From: Mycobacterium numidiamassiliense
GTDB taxonomy: Bacteria; Actinomycetota; Actinomycetes; Mycobacteriales; Mycobacteriaceae
Direction: 5' to 3'
NCBI RefSeq assembly: GCF_900157365.1
Contig: NZ_FUEZ01000003.1
Span: forward strand, 1 to 64,000
Length of the DNA stretch: 64,000 nucleotides
The position numbers and the translations under genes are program-made. The notes beneath the pieces were generated by a model. The model was given only the letters and a program-made list of their open reading frames with translations. It ran no database searches and was not told the DNA's origin. Shown here piece after piece: positions 8,501 through 16,600 of this stretch (position 1 is the stretch's first letter; every line of letters begins with the position of its first letter).

Positions 8501-10126
8501 ACGCTCGCCGTCGACCGGTGCGGGGTTCCCGTGAGCCGGCTGCACCCGGGACTTCTCGACGGCGCGCTGCACGTCGTTCCGCACGCCGCGATGAGCGTAT
8601 GGACCACGGACGGTACGGCTGTCGAGTCCTATGCCGACGCCGCGGACCCGGCGGTCGCGTTCCCGCGCCGCGTGGCCTGGGCCCGGTTCTACAGCGACAC
8701 CCCGGTCGAGGCAACGGTGGACGTGGAAGCCCGATTTGTCGGGTTCGACGACGCCGATCCCCGGATGCCGATCATCGATCTATGGCTCAGCGCGGCGGGC
8801 AGGCCGTGGGCGCACATCCGTCTCGTCGAAATGCTGCTGTCCAAGGGGCCCCTCGCCCAGGTCGGCGGGCCCAAGCGTCGCGCGTTCTTGGGCGAGCGAC
8901 GGGCGGTGCCTCAGATGTCGTTGAGCGATCGGCTCGGCCGCGGGGTGGTCACGCTTGATTCGGCGCGGGCGGCAACGCTGGACTGGTTCAAAGGCACCCT
9001 GCAGGCCGTGTATCGCACTGATAGCCAAGGGGATTCGCTGCTTGTCGACATCGCGACCAAGGAGGCTGTCGCGGACGCGGCCGACAATGCGATACACCCG
9101 TCGCAGGTGCAGATCGTCGACGGTCAGGTCACGGCGCTGCCGCTGGAGCGACTCTCGATCGAGGTCGAGCGACCCCACAAGGGCGTGTGCCGGGCCACCG
9201 CGTCGTTGCAGACCGACTGGCAGCCGGTGCGCAGCTGCTGGACCGACCGGTTGGGCATGGCGCCCGGCGGCTTCGGGGATCTGCTGCACTGGGCGCTGCT
9301 GTCGCGCTATGTCAGACACGTCATCGTCGCGGATCCACTGGCGACGGCGGCAATTCACGGGCGCCCGGTACTGCTGCTGGCCAACCATCAGGTGCAGGTC
9401 GAGTCGCTGCTGGGCACGACGATCGCGTCCTGGCTGACCGGCACACAGGTCATGCCGATCGCCCATGCCAAGCATGCAAATCGATGGATCGGCCAGCTTT
9501 TGCGGCTGCTCGACGCCTTGGCCGGAAGGGACCTGGGCAACATCCGCTACTTCGATCAGCAAAACCCGCAGCAGTTCTTCACCCTGGTCGACAAGATCAA
9601 GAGCGACGTCGCCACCCGCGGCAGGTCAACGCTGGTGCATGCCGACGGAACTCGATACCTCCACTCGGGTCAGCGTGTCGAGAGGCTCACCTCCACGCTG
9701 CTGGACATGGCGATCGACGTGTCGCTGCCGATCGTGCCGCTGTACTTCGCGGGAGGCTTGCCGGAAGAACCGGTGGACCGCAAGCTCGAAGTGCCGTATC
9801 GGCATGCCGCGCAAGACTATATCTTCGGCCGGCCGATCATGCCCGAGGAGCTGGCCGCCTGGCCGTACGCGCAGCGTCGGCGGCGCGTGATCGACGCCAT
9901 CAACGCCCTGGCGCCATTCAGCGACGCTGCGCATGAGCCGAACGATGCCGTCGAGCAACGGATTTTCGCTGCAGCTCCCGGGGCGTCCCCCCTGGAGTCG
10001 ATATGGGCGTGCATCGAAGACGCGCTGGACGGGATCGGCGTGAACTGGCGGGACGCGATCAGCGGTGACCAGTGGGCGGCGGCTCGATCATTCGATGCCG
10101 CCACCACGGCTACTGGCAGTCCATAG
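2591..10126 (+). CDS. PUFA synthase PfaC/Pfa3-type subunit: KS-CLF-DH-DH-DH-PlsC acyltransferase
   Basis: This 2511-residue protein has a GTG start 23 bp after the PfaA-type gene. Domains in order: active ketosynthase (about 1-435; Cys183 in DAACASS, later ECHATGT and SNLGH); chain length factor (about 455-780) whose active-site cysteine is replaced by glutamate (E616/E617 in VSREELSG); a low-complexity linker (about 780-1030); two double-hotdog FabA-like dehydratases, each with the HF..DP..PG signature (His1275 in AGHFKNDP, His1668 in KAHFYQDP); a proline/alanine linker (about 1790-1818); a PKS-type dehydratase (about 1820-2110; LDGAL near 1989); an unassigned stretch (about 2120-2220); and a PlsC-like acyltransferase (about 2225-2420; NHQVQVE at 2265-2271). 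KS-CLF-DH-DH is the PfaC arrangement that makes methylene-interrupted double bonds. A C-terminal acyltransferase is known from myxobacterial Pfa3 and suggests direct transfer of the product to a lipid acceptor. No acyltransferase of the malonyl type is visible here. Confidence 0.85.
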   Translation: MTFEPIAIVGQGCVLPGGLSPDELWKTVHEGRDVLGSPRPDYWGVSTAQMLREQKNAPYFDHTWSDRGGYVSGFDDVFDRRGFLLGADELDGLDPLFLWGIEAARQAVHSAGWRAGEVPGSAGVVLGNLSYPTKTMTDLAEKVWRGSEHSIDWRNRFMSGLPAHLIANGLGLTAGATALDAACASSLYAIKLACDRLHDHTADVMLAGGVNGASNLLLHVGFSALQALSASGRSRPFHRSADGLVPAEGAAILVLRRLEDAIAEGNTILGVIRGVGLSNDGRGRGLLVPSQEGQERAMRLAYEMAELEPQDISLIECHATGTSRGDLTELMSMTEIFGGMANVPIGSLKSNLGHSITASGAAGAIKVLAAMRARVRPPTLHVDDPLPFIADSPFRLLTEPEPWTCVGPRRAAINNFGFGGNNAHLLLEEWIEPADDGNTRPRWPATRPQADEDIAIVGLSLLVGDGHETASVAEHLQACQPIPSGEGSGNLRARMAEVCLDLTQTRFPPSDLKQTQPQQLALLGAALNIEELIKGLPPDRTSVIVGMGCDPEVARFGVRWRLADEIDDPDQLATARDGVVQGWTAAGVVGAMPNIVANRLNSQFDLRGPSFTVSREELSGTTALELAARELRRGEIDAAVVGAVDLNCESVHEAAAHALLGSAERIPGDAAVVVVLKRASDARREGDTVLAVLPADQQPHGECLHLGTAPGALNLSPQLGHAHAASGLLHVAAGVLYGFLGVWPDGTPWTSEKRSAVIALRALAGQEQEIVLVPAGPNHQGAEGLSARFPQGSRSPTGKSTRLLFPAHLPEVRLPIRAEQSASSAELAPALAGATNSGNPLPVPAFSGAAGLRTTTPRLEQLMATYLPVPPALPKAEEALAREPLGAVLAAQTPPEPLSITSDFDVQMTRVSTIGGNGHHGSAVIAPQDDWLNGADDFLTEKPARPAVEPKGLSRNVTDSAPGAGACRAIQPIRPADKVVPAPTAKRAPVGLTLDKDGLRVHSSGRISEIYGPAFAVQDDYRRQVRMPEPPLLLADRLLGIDAEPATNGTGTLWTETDVTADAWWIHQGRMPAGIMIESGQADLMLISWMGADFANKSDRVYRLLGCEVTYLGGLPEIGDTLRFDIHVDGHARQGDIRMFFFHYDCTIDGVERMSMRNGQAGFFSDEELAASGGILWRPEDETVSGPMESTPAQTSRTSLQRADLDALAAGEIWHTFGPGFERAASHTRTPSISSGDMLFIDEVTHLDFSGGPWGRGYLRAVEHIGPEKWYFAGHFKNDPCMPGTLMFEGTMQTMAIYMTALGMTLECDGWRFEPVPFETYKLRCRGQVTPQSRELVYEVFVREVVAGPEPMLFADLLCTVDGLPAFHCPRMGLKLSPGWPMDLGAKELAGYSEPKPVSEVAGFRFDYQAMLASAVAKPSMAFGPLFEKFDSHRKVARLPGPPYHFMSRVTDLVGQTGVVKSGAEVVVEYDVPSDAWYFVANAEATMPNAVLMEVALQPCGWLAAYVGCPLNSEADLYFRNLDGTGTQHREVTPATGTLRTKVSLKSIAQAAGTIIVSFDGEIHADDGLVYTFDTVFGYFRREALQNQVGLPVSDEQRRALDLASDGPPVDLNTRPAEFFGPGARLADPMLLMVDRVTGRWPAGGEAGLGRWRAVKDVDPAEWYFKAHFYQDPVQPGSLGIEMLLQLLQFGMLDLGLGREAGPSARFEPVALHDSITWRYRGQIVPTNKQITAQVEITRVARDDDGILAVAEASLWVDGKRIYSASNLGMRIVCYAQDTGSLAGSGSSATPLAVPATPLAVPAAPLAAPPVATTVETTIDPARDSWINDHCPTYVIPSLPMMSVLDLLAQAAGEAAGTNVVEVTDLRVARWIVVDSPKQLRVTVEPVAPGRFAGRVEAWRDAPNPVLSRWETHAEAVIVTADHYPGEPETPAPLKDAVPFATPYDGSVFHGPAFATLMDGARIGRNGASGTLAVDRCGVPVSRLHPGLLDGALHVVPHAAMSVWTTDGTAVESYADAADPAVAFPRRVAWARFYSDTPVEATVDVEARFVGFDDADPRMPIIDLWLSAAGRPWAHIRLVEMLLSKGPLAQVGGPKRRAFLGERRAVPQMSLSDRLGRGVVTLDSARAATLDWFKGTLQAVYRTDSQGDSLLVDIATKEAVADAADNAIHPSQVQIVDGQVTALPLERLSIEVERPHKGVCRATASLQTDWQPVRSCWTDRLGMAPGGFGDLLHWALLSRYVRHVIVADPLATAAIHGRPVLLLANHQVQVESLLGTTIASWLTGTQVMPIAHAKHANRWIGQLLRLLDALAGRDLGNIRYFDQQNPQQFFTLVDKIKSDVATRGRSTLVHADGTRYLHSGQRVERLTSTLLDMAIDVSLPIVPLYFAGGLPEEPVDRKLEVPYRHAAQDYIFGRPIMPEELAAWPYAQRRRRVIDAINALAPFSDAAHEPNDAVEQRIFAAAPGASPLESIWACIEDALDGIGVNWRDAISGDQWAAARSFDAATTATGSP
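7955..8017 (+). repeat. Three 21-bp tandem units in a Pro/Ala interdomain linker
   Basis: Units start at 7955, 7976 and 7997. The first two differ at one base; the third is more diverged. Each encodes about seven residues of the type ATPLAVP within the linker between the second double-hotdog dehydratase and the PKS-type dehydratase of the PfaC-type protein. Linker length could vary between strains by slippage. Confidence 0.75.
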
Positions 10127-10145
10127 TCCAGTGCCGTAGCGGTCG

Positions 10146-11333
10146 TCAGTCGCAATCATGACCGCGATGCTGGTGACCGTCCGTCGACTCAGGGGAGCCG
10201 CCCATCATGCGCACCATCGGCATGCCTCCGGACGTGACGAACCGGACGACCAGCAAGGCCGCGATGACGAGGAAGACGATATTGAGCCAGGTGGTGTAGT
10301 TCCACGAGATCGACGCCTGCATGACCGCGGCATTGCGCTGAGTCGGAACCAGATTCGTTGCGCCAAAAAGCAATTCGATGAGGTACCCGGCGGTGACCAT
10401 CGCGGCGTAGAAGGTCCCGAGCAGCGTGAGCATCATCCGGGTGCCGTAGTACTTACGGTAGATATTCAGGATCGGCAGGATCAGCAGGTCGGCGTAGATG
10501 AATGCGATCACGCCGCCAAAGCTGATGCCTCCGTTCCACAGCACCGCCGCCAGTGGCACGTTGCCGATGGAGCAGACGAAGGAGACGATCGCGACGATGG
10601 GCCCGACGATCGGCCCCCACAGCGCCGAGAGGCCGGGGTGGTCAGTCAAAAAGAAACCTCGCCAGAACGTTTCGGGGACCCACGCCGCGATGGCACCGGC
10701 GATCAACAGCCCCAGCACCAGGTCGCGCAGGATGGCCAGCCACTCCATCACGAACACGTGCGAAACCGACGTGAAGCCCTCCCCGGAAAACAGTCGCTGC
10801 CAGAACGAGCCCTCGCGTTTGATGGACATGTCCATCGCGGCGTGCCCTTCCATCGAACCGGCGATGCCCTGCTCGGCCTGCTCGCGGGCGGCGTCGACCA
10901 GGCGGGACCGCACGAACAACCGGAACAACGTGGCCAGCACCACGATCATCAGCGGGCCGCCGACGAACTCCGCGGCGGTGAACTGCCAGCCCATCAGCAG
11001 GGCCAAGATGATGCCCAACTCGACGACGAGGTTGGTGGAGCCGATCTCGAAGGCCATGGCGGCGGTGAAGTTGGCCCCCTTGCGGAACAACGACCGGGCC
11101 AAGGCGACCGCGGCATACGAACACGACGACGATGCCGCCCCGAGACCGGCGGCCACCGCCAGGGTGCGCGGTCGGTCGTCGCCGAGCAGGGCCACGACCG
11201 TCGAGCGTCGCACCACCGCCTGGACGATCGCCGACAGGGCGAAGCCCAGAATCAGCGCCCAAAGGATTTCCCAGGTCATGGACCCGGCCAGCGCCAGGGC
11301 ATGTTCGATCGCTGCCAGCATGTTGCCGATCAC
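10146..11333 (-). CDS. ArsP/DUF318-type integral membrane permease, Rv2963-like
   Basis: The protein is 395 residues from a GTG at 11333. An AGGCAGGG stretch lies about seven bases upstream and supports this start; an ATG four codons later (11321) is the alternative. It is strongly hydrophobic, with about eight membrane segments in two groups separated by a cytoplasmic loop (about residues 140-180). It carries family features such as GAASSSCSYAAVALARSLF in the first half and VCSIGNVPLAAVLWNGG in the second. Known members of this permease family include ArsP, an organoarsenical exporter, but most members have no assigned substrate. A homologue, Rv2963, marks one end of the phenolic glycolipid/DIM region in M. 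tuberculosis, which fits its place here. It converges on the PfaC-type gene with only 19 bp between stops. The C-terminus is His/Asp rich. Substrate is not assigned. Confidence 0.75.
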   Translation of the reverse strand: MIGNMLAAIEHALALAGSMTWEILWALILGFALSAIVQAVVRRSTVVALLGDDRPRTLAVAAGLGAASSSCSYAAVALARSLFRKGANFTAAMAFEIGSTNLVVELGIILALLMGWQFTAAEFVGGPLMIVVLATLFRLFVRSRLVDAAREQAEQGIAGSMEGHAAMDMSIKREGSFWQRLFSGEGFTSVSHVFVMEWLAILRDLVLGLLIAGAIAAWVPETFWRGFFLTDHPGLSALWGPIVGPIVAIVSFVCSIGNVPLAAVLWNGGISFGGVIAFIYADLLILPILNIYRKYYGTRMMLTLLGTFYAAMVTAGYLIELLFGATNLVPTQRNAAVMQASISWNYTTWLNIVFLVIAALLVVRFVTSGGMPMVRMMGGSPESTDGHQHRGHDCD

Positions 11334-11875
11334 GGTGGCCCTGCCTCCATCTGCTCGAAGTCGATCATCACGCATTCGCGACGATTCCGCCCGCGAAGCC
11401 GTGGGCGAGCCCACCCCAGGCCTCGGGGCCGTCGCGAAACCACATCGATCGTGAGGCGTGCTAATTACTTGTTGGACCAGCGTCCCAGTCGTCGCGCGAT
11501 AATGGCTGGTCAAGAGATTGCCGATTCGCCAACGGGGGCGCAAGAGAACGTGTAGGTTCGGCGAAGTGGAGGTGGTCATGACACCGGGCGCTAGCTCATG
11601 CCAGCCGAGCGCCCGCAGAGCGATGCACCCCATGCCGGAAAAGCGCAGGCGAGCTGGCTCGGTGCTGCTCCGCACCGCGGCAGGCCGCCTCGAACGAGGG
11701 CCCGCGATAGACACCCGCGTCGGCCTTGAAGCCTTTGTATATGGGGTGGTGTTGCCAACTTAAACGTTCGTACCGGTAGCGGCACGGGGCGGTGGCTGCA
11801 CGAAGGCCAAGCTGCTGTATCCCTCGGGGGACGGGATGCGCACCAATAATTTGTAGAAATCGGAAGGGTAGCGTG
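11334..11875. other. Divergent intergenic region between permease and FAAL genes
   Basis: About 540 bp separates two divergently transcribed genes and should hold both promoters. Short open frames cross it, but none has a recognisable product or a good ribosome binding site. The last 20 bases contain GGAAGGG (11862-11868), the likely ribosome binding site of the ligase gene. I could not define a convincing -10/-35 pair or operator. Confidence 0.5.
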
Positions 11876-13618
11876 ATGTCCGTACTTGAGTCCTCCATTC
11901 CTGCGGTGCTCGGCGAGAATGCTCGCCGGCAGCCCAGCGACACGGCGTTCACATTCATCGATTACGACGTGGATCCGAAAGGGTTCGCCGAAAGCTTGAC
12001 CTGGGCGCAGCTGCACCGTCGTGCGGCAACGGTTGCTGACGAACTCCGACGCTGTGGGTCAACCGGCGATCGCGTGGCCATATTGGCGCCGCAGAGCCTG
12101 GACTACCTCGTTGCGTTTTTCGGCGCGTTGCAAGCCGGCTTCATCGCGGTTCCGCTGTCGGTCCCGCAATTCGGCGCCCACGATGACCGCATCTCGTCGG
12201 CACTGCAGGATTGCACACCTGCCGCCATTATCACGACCTCCGCCGCCGTTGATGGGGTCATCAAATACGCCGAGTCGTACGGAACTTCGGCCGCACCGGC
12301 GGTCATTGAAATCGACTCACTCGACTTCTATTCGACAGGCGAATTCAGCCCGGTCGAATACGAGCATCCCAAGGAAGCGTATCTGCAGTACACCTCGGGG
12401 TCGACCGGCCAGCCGGCCGGCGTCGTGCTCACCCACGAGAACGTGGTGGCCAATTGCCACCAGCTGGAGTCGGGCCTGTTCGATATTTCGGGGCCACCGG
12501 AATCGCTGGTGTCGTGGTTGCCCTTCTATCACGACATGGGGCTCATCCAGGGGATCTGTTTCCCCACGGTGTGGGCACGTCCCGCGGTGTTGACGAGCCC
12601 GATCGCATTTCTGGTCGAGCCCGCCCGGTGGATGAGGCTGCTCGCGAGCAACCCCAGGCCGTTCTCCGGCGGGCCCAATTTCGCCTTCGACCTGGCGGTG
12701 CGCAGAATATCGGACGACGACATGGCTGGGCTTGACCTCGGCCAGGTGGTCGGACTGGCCAACGGCAGCGAACGGGTCCAGCCGGCATCGATCGCCCGCT
12801 TCATGGACAAATTCTCGCGATACAACCTGCCCGCCACGGCCGTGCGGCCGTCCTACGGACTCGCCGAGGCGACGCTGTACGTGGCGAGCGCGAAGACGGG
12901 GCAGGCGCCCACGTCCGTGCGCTTCCAGTACGAGCAACTGTCGGGCGGTCGGGCGACGCCATGCACCGAGGAGGAGGGCGGCAGCGACCTCATCGGCTAC
13001 GGCGCACTGAAGTCACCGCTGGTGCGGATCGTCGACCCCGAAACCAGGACCGAGACGCAAGCGGGGGTCATCGGCGAGATCTGGGCCCACGGCGACAACA
13101 TCGGCACGGGATATTGGCGGAATCCGGAACGGACCAAGCGCACCTTCGGTGCAAAGTTGGTCACTCCCACCCCGGGGACACCCGAAGGCCCCTGGATGAG
13201 GACGGGTGACCTGGGGTTCCTGCACGACGGCGAATTGTTCATCATGGGCCGCCTCAAGGATCTGCTGATCGTGGACGGACGCAATCACTACCCCGACGAC
13301 ATCGAGGCGACGATCACGCAGATCACCAAGGGCCGGGTGGCGGCGATCTCGGTTGCCGACGACACCAGCGAGCAGCTTGTCGCGATCGCGGAGGTGAAGA
13401 ACCGGGGCGGATCCGACGAGGAGAGCTTGGCGGGTCTGCGCTCGATCAAGCGGAACGTCACGGCCGCGATCTCGAGCGCGCACGGTGTGCGCATCGCCGA
13501 CCTTGTTCTCGTGGCACCGGGTTCGCTGCCGATCACGACGAGCGGCAAGGTCCGGCGGTCAACGTGTGCCGAAAGCTACCGCCGGGAGGAGTTTGAGCGC
13601 TTGGATGTCTCGGCGTGA
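11876..13618 (+). CDS. Long-chain fatty acyl-AMP ligase (FAAL), FadD26-type
   Basis: The protein is 580 residues; the ATG at 11876 is chosen because GGAAGGG lies seven bases upstream. It has the adenylate-forming motif YTSGSTGQPAG near residue 172, the stretch SWLPFYHDMGLIQG, and the C-terminal block RLKDLLIVDGRNHYPDDI typical of mycobacterial FAALs. Overall it resembles FadD26 of the phthiocerol pathway down to the C-terminal RLDVSA (RLDVAV in FadD26). FAALs activate long-chain fatty acids as acyl-adenylates and pass them to the N-terminal ACP of a partner PKS. Its TGA overlaps the GTG of the next gene (GTGA), so the two are translationally coupled. In M. tuberculosis fadD26 precedes ppsA; here it precedes a chimeric PKS on the strand opposite the pps operon. 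It may also load the ppsA/B fusion, since no other ligase is visible. Confidence 0.9.
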   Translation: MSVLESSIPAVLGENARRQPSDTAFTFIDYDVDPKGFAESLTWAQLHRRAATVADELRRCGSTGDRVAILAPQSLDYLVAFFGALQAGFIAVPLSVPQFGAHDDRISSALQDCTPAAIITTSAAVDGVIKYAESYGTSAAPAVIEIDSLDFYSTGEFSPVEYEHPKEAYLQYTSGSTGQPAGVVLTHENVVANCHQLESGLFDISGPPESLVSWLPFYHDMGLIQGICFPTVWARPAVLTSPIAFLVEPARWMRLLASNPRPFSGGPNFAFDLAVRRISDDDMAGLDLGQVVGLANGSERVQPASIARFMDKFSRYNLPATAVRPSYGLAEATLYVASAKTGQAPTSVRFQYEQLSGGRATPCTEEEGGSDLIGYGALKSPLVRIVDPETRTETQAGVIGEIWAHGDNIGTGYWRNPERTKRTFGAKLVTPTPGTPEGPWMRTGDLGFLHDGELFIMGRLKDLLIVDGRNHYPDDIEATITQITKGRVAAISVADDTSEQLVAIAEVKNRGGSDEESLAGLRSIKRNVTAAISSAHGVRIADLVLVAPGSLPITTSGKVRRSTCAESYRREEFERLDVSA

Positions 13619-16600
13619 CGACGGCAGTTCCCGATGAAGCGGGGCTGCGGCGCTGGTTGATCGAGTATCTGGTTACCGAGATCGGTTGTGAGCGCGACGA
13701 CGTCGACTCCGACGCGGCGTTCAACGACTTGGGAGTGGGCTCGCGTGACGCGGTCGTACTCTCAGGGGAATTGGCCTCGGTCGCCGGCCGGGCGGTGTCG
13801 CCGCTGGATTTTTGGCAGCACCCCACGATCAACGAATTGGTCAAATTCCTCACCACACCCGAGTCGGAATCCGCGGCTGAAGGGATCCCGGCCGAGCGCG
13901 GTTGGGTAGACGAGCCGATCGCTGTGATCGGGTTGGGCTGTCGTTTTCCCGGCGACATTTCCGGGCCGGAAACGTTCTGGCGCTTCCTCTGTGAGGGTCG
14001 TTCATCGATAGCCGAGGTGCCCGCCGGTCGATGGCAGCCGTATGACGACGGTTCGCCGGAGATCGCGACGGCGTTGGCCGCCACCACTCGGTGGGGTTCG
14101 GTGTTGACCGACGTCGACGGTTTCGACGCGGAATTCTTCGAGATCTCACCACACGAAGCGACCGCGATGGACCCGCAGCAGCGCTTGTTGCTGGAGGTGG
14201 CCTGGGAAGCGTTGGAGCACGCCGGAATTCCTGCCGAATCCCTGCGGCGTTCGCAGACCGGGGTTTTCGCCGGAGCGTGTGCGACCGACTACGGATACCT
14301 GGCGGGCACGGATCTGAGTCGCGTCGACGCCTGGAGCAACATCGGTGGCGCGCTGAGCATCATCGCCAATCGGCTCTCGTACTTCCTGGATCTTCGCGGC
14401 CCCTCCGTGGCGGTGGACACGGCCTGTTCGTCGTCGCTGGTGGCCGTACACCTGGCAGCCCAGAGCCTGCGGGCGGGGGACTGCGACCTGGCCATCGCAG
14501 CGGGAGTGAACCTGTTGTTGTCGCCGGCCATCTTTCGCAGCTTCGACGGAGCCGAGGCCTTGTCGCCGACGGGTCAGTGCAGGTCCTTCGACGCGGACGC
14601 GGATGGGTTCGTCCGCGGCGAGGGTTGCGGGGCGGTGGTGCTCAAGCGGGTGAGCGACGCCGTACGCGACGGGGATCGTGTGCTCGCGGTGATACGGGGA
14701 TCGGCGGTCAACCAGGACGGCCGCTCGAACGGGCTGATGGCACCGAACCCGGCCGCACAGATGGCGGTGCTGCGCGCGGCGTGCGCCAACGCGGGCGTCG
14801 CGCCGCATCAGGTGGACTATGTCGAGACCCACGGAACCGGAACGCTGTTGGGCGACCCCATCGAGGCCCGTGCGCTGGGTACGGTGCTGGGTCGCGGACG
14901 CCCCGAAGACGTTCCGCTGCTCATCGGCGCCGTCAAATCGAACATGGGCCATCTCGAGGGGGCCGCCGGGATCGCGGGTCTGATCAAGGCGGTGCTGGCG
15001 GTACACCGCGGGCACATCCCGCCGAACCTGAACTTCGCGACTCCGAACCCGCATATTCCGTTCCAGGACATGCGCCTCAAAGTCGTTGCGGAACAAACTG
15101 ATTGGCCGGAAACCGGGCTTCCGCGGCGGGCGGGAGTGTCGTCGTTCGGCTTCGGCGGCACCAACGCTCATGTCGTGATCGAACAGGCCCCCGCGATGGA
15201 TCCCGTTGCTTCCCAGCCGGACCCGGCGGTGAGCACACTGGTGGTCTCGGGCAAGACGACCGAACGAGTGGCGTCCTGGGCGTCGGCGCTGGCCGAGTGG
15301 ATGGACGGCGACGGCGCGGACGTGGCGCTCGCCGAGGTCGCGCATACGCTCAATCACCACCGGCCGCGGCACGCACTGTTCGGCACGGTGTGCGCGCGCG
15401 ATCGCAAGCAGGCGATAGCCGGCCTGCGGGCGTTGGCGGAGGACAAGCCGGCCGATGGAGTGGTTGCCCCACACGAGGGAACATCGCGTCCCGGCATCGT
15501 CTTTGTGTACTCGGGTCAGGGCTCGCAGTGGGCGGGGATGGGACGGCAGTTGCTGGCCGATGAGCCGGTGTTCGCCGAGGCGGTCGCCAAGCTGGAGCCG
15601 ATATTCGTTGCGCAGACTGGTTTTTCGCTACAGCGGGTACTGGCCGAGGGCCAGGCGGTGACCGGCATCGAGCGGATTCAGCCGGTGCTGGTAGGTGTGC
15701 AGTTGGCGCTGACCACGTTGTGGCGCTCCTATGGCGTCGAGCCGGACGCGGTGATCGGGCATTCGATGGGCGAGGTCACCGCCGCGGTGGTGGCCGGGGC
15801 CTTGAGCGTCACCGACGGGCTGCGGGTGATCGCCACGCGGTCGCGGTTGATGGCGCGGCTGGCCGGGCAGGGCGCCATGGCGCTGCTGGAATCCGACGCC
15901 GCGGCTACCGAGAAGCTGCTGGCCGACTATCCGCAGGTGAGCATCGCCGTGTACTCCTCGCCGAGCCAGACGGTGATCGCCGGCCCGCCCGACCAGGTCG
16001 ACGCGGTGATGGCGGTCGTGGCCGCCGACGACCGGCTGGCCCGGCGCATCGAGGTCGACGTGGCCTCCCATCACCGGATCGTCGAGCCGATCCTGCCCGA
16101 ATTACGTTCTGAGCTAGCAGATTTGGCCCCGGATGAGCCGGCCATTCCGGTGATCAGCACGACCTGCGACCCCGACGGCGATGCGCCGGTGTTCGACGCC
16201 GACCACTGGGCGGCCAACCTGCGCAACCCGGTTCGCTTCAGCCAGGCGGTCGCCACGGCCGGGGCCAAGCACGCCACCTTCATCGAAGTCAGCCCGCACC
16301 CGCTACTCATCCACGCCATCAACGACGCCCTCGGCGCCAGCGACGATCACCACATCGTCAGCTCGCTGCAGCGCGATGCCGACGACACATGGATGTTCCA
16401 CTCCAACCTCAACGCCAGTCACACCACCGATCGGCCGCAAACCCCGCACCCGCCCGAGCCGCACCCGTCGCTGCCCACCGCGCCGTGGCACCATACCCAC
16501 CACTGGATCGGCGCCGTCGCGCATCGTCCGCGGCTGGCCGGCGACGGCGAGGGATCCGCGGCAGCGGGGGGCCGCACCGTCTTGGTGCACCCGCTGCTGG

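Noticed and set aside
10158..11555. A 465-codon plus-strand frame opposite the permease
   Set aside because: Composition is low-complexity charged residues with no domain. The minus strand gives clear membrane segments and family motifs.
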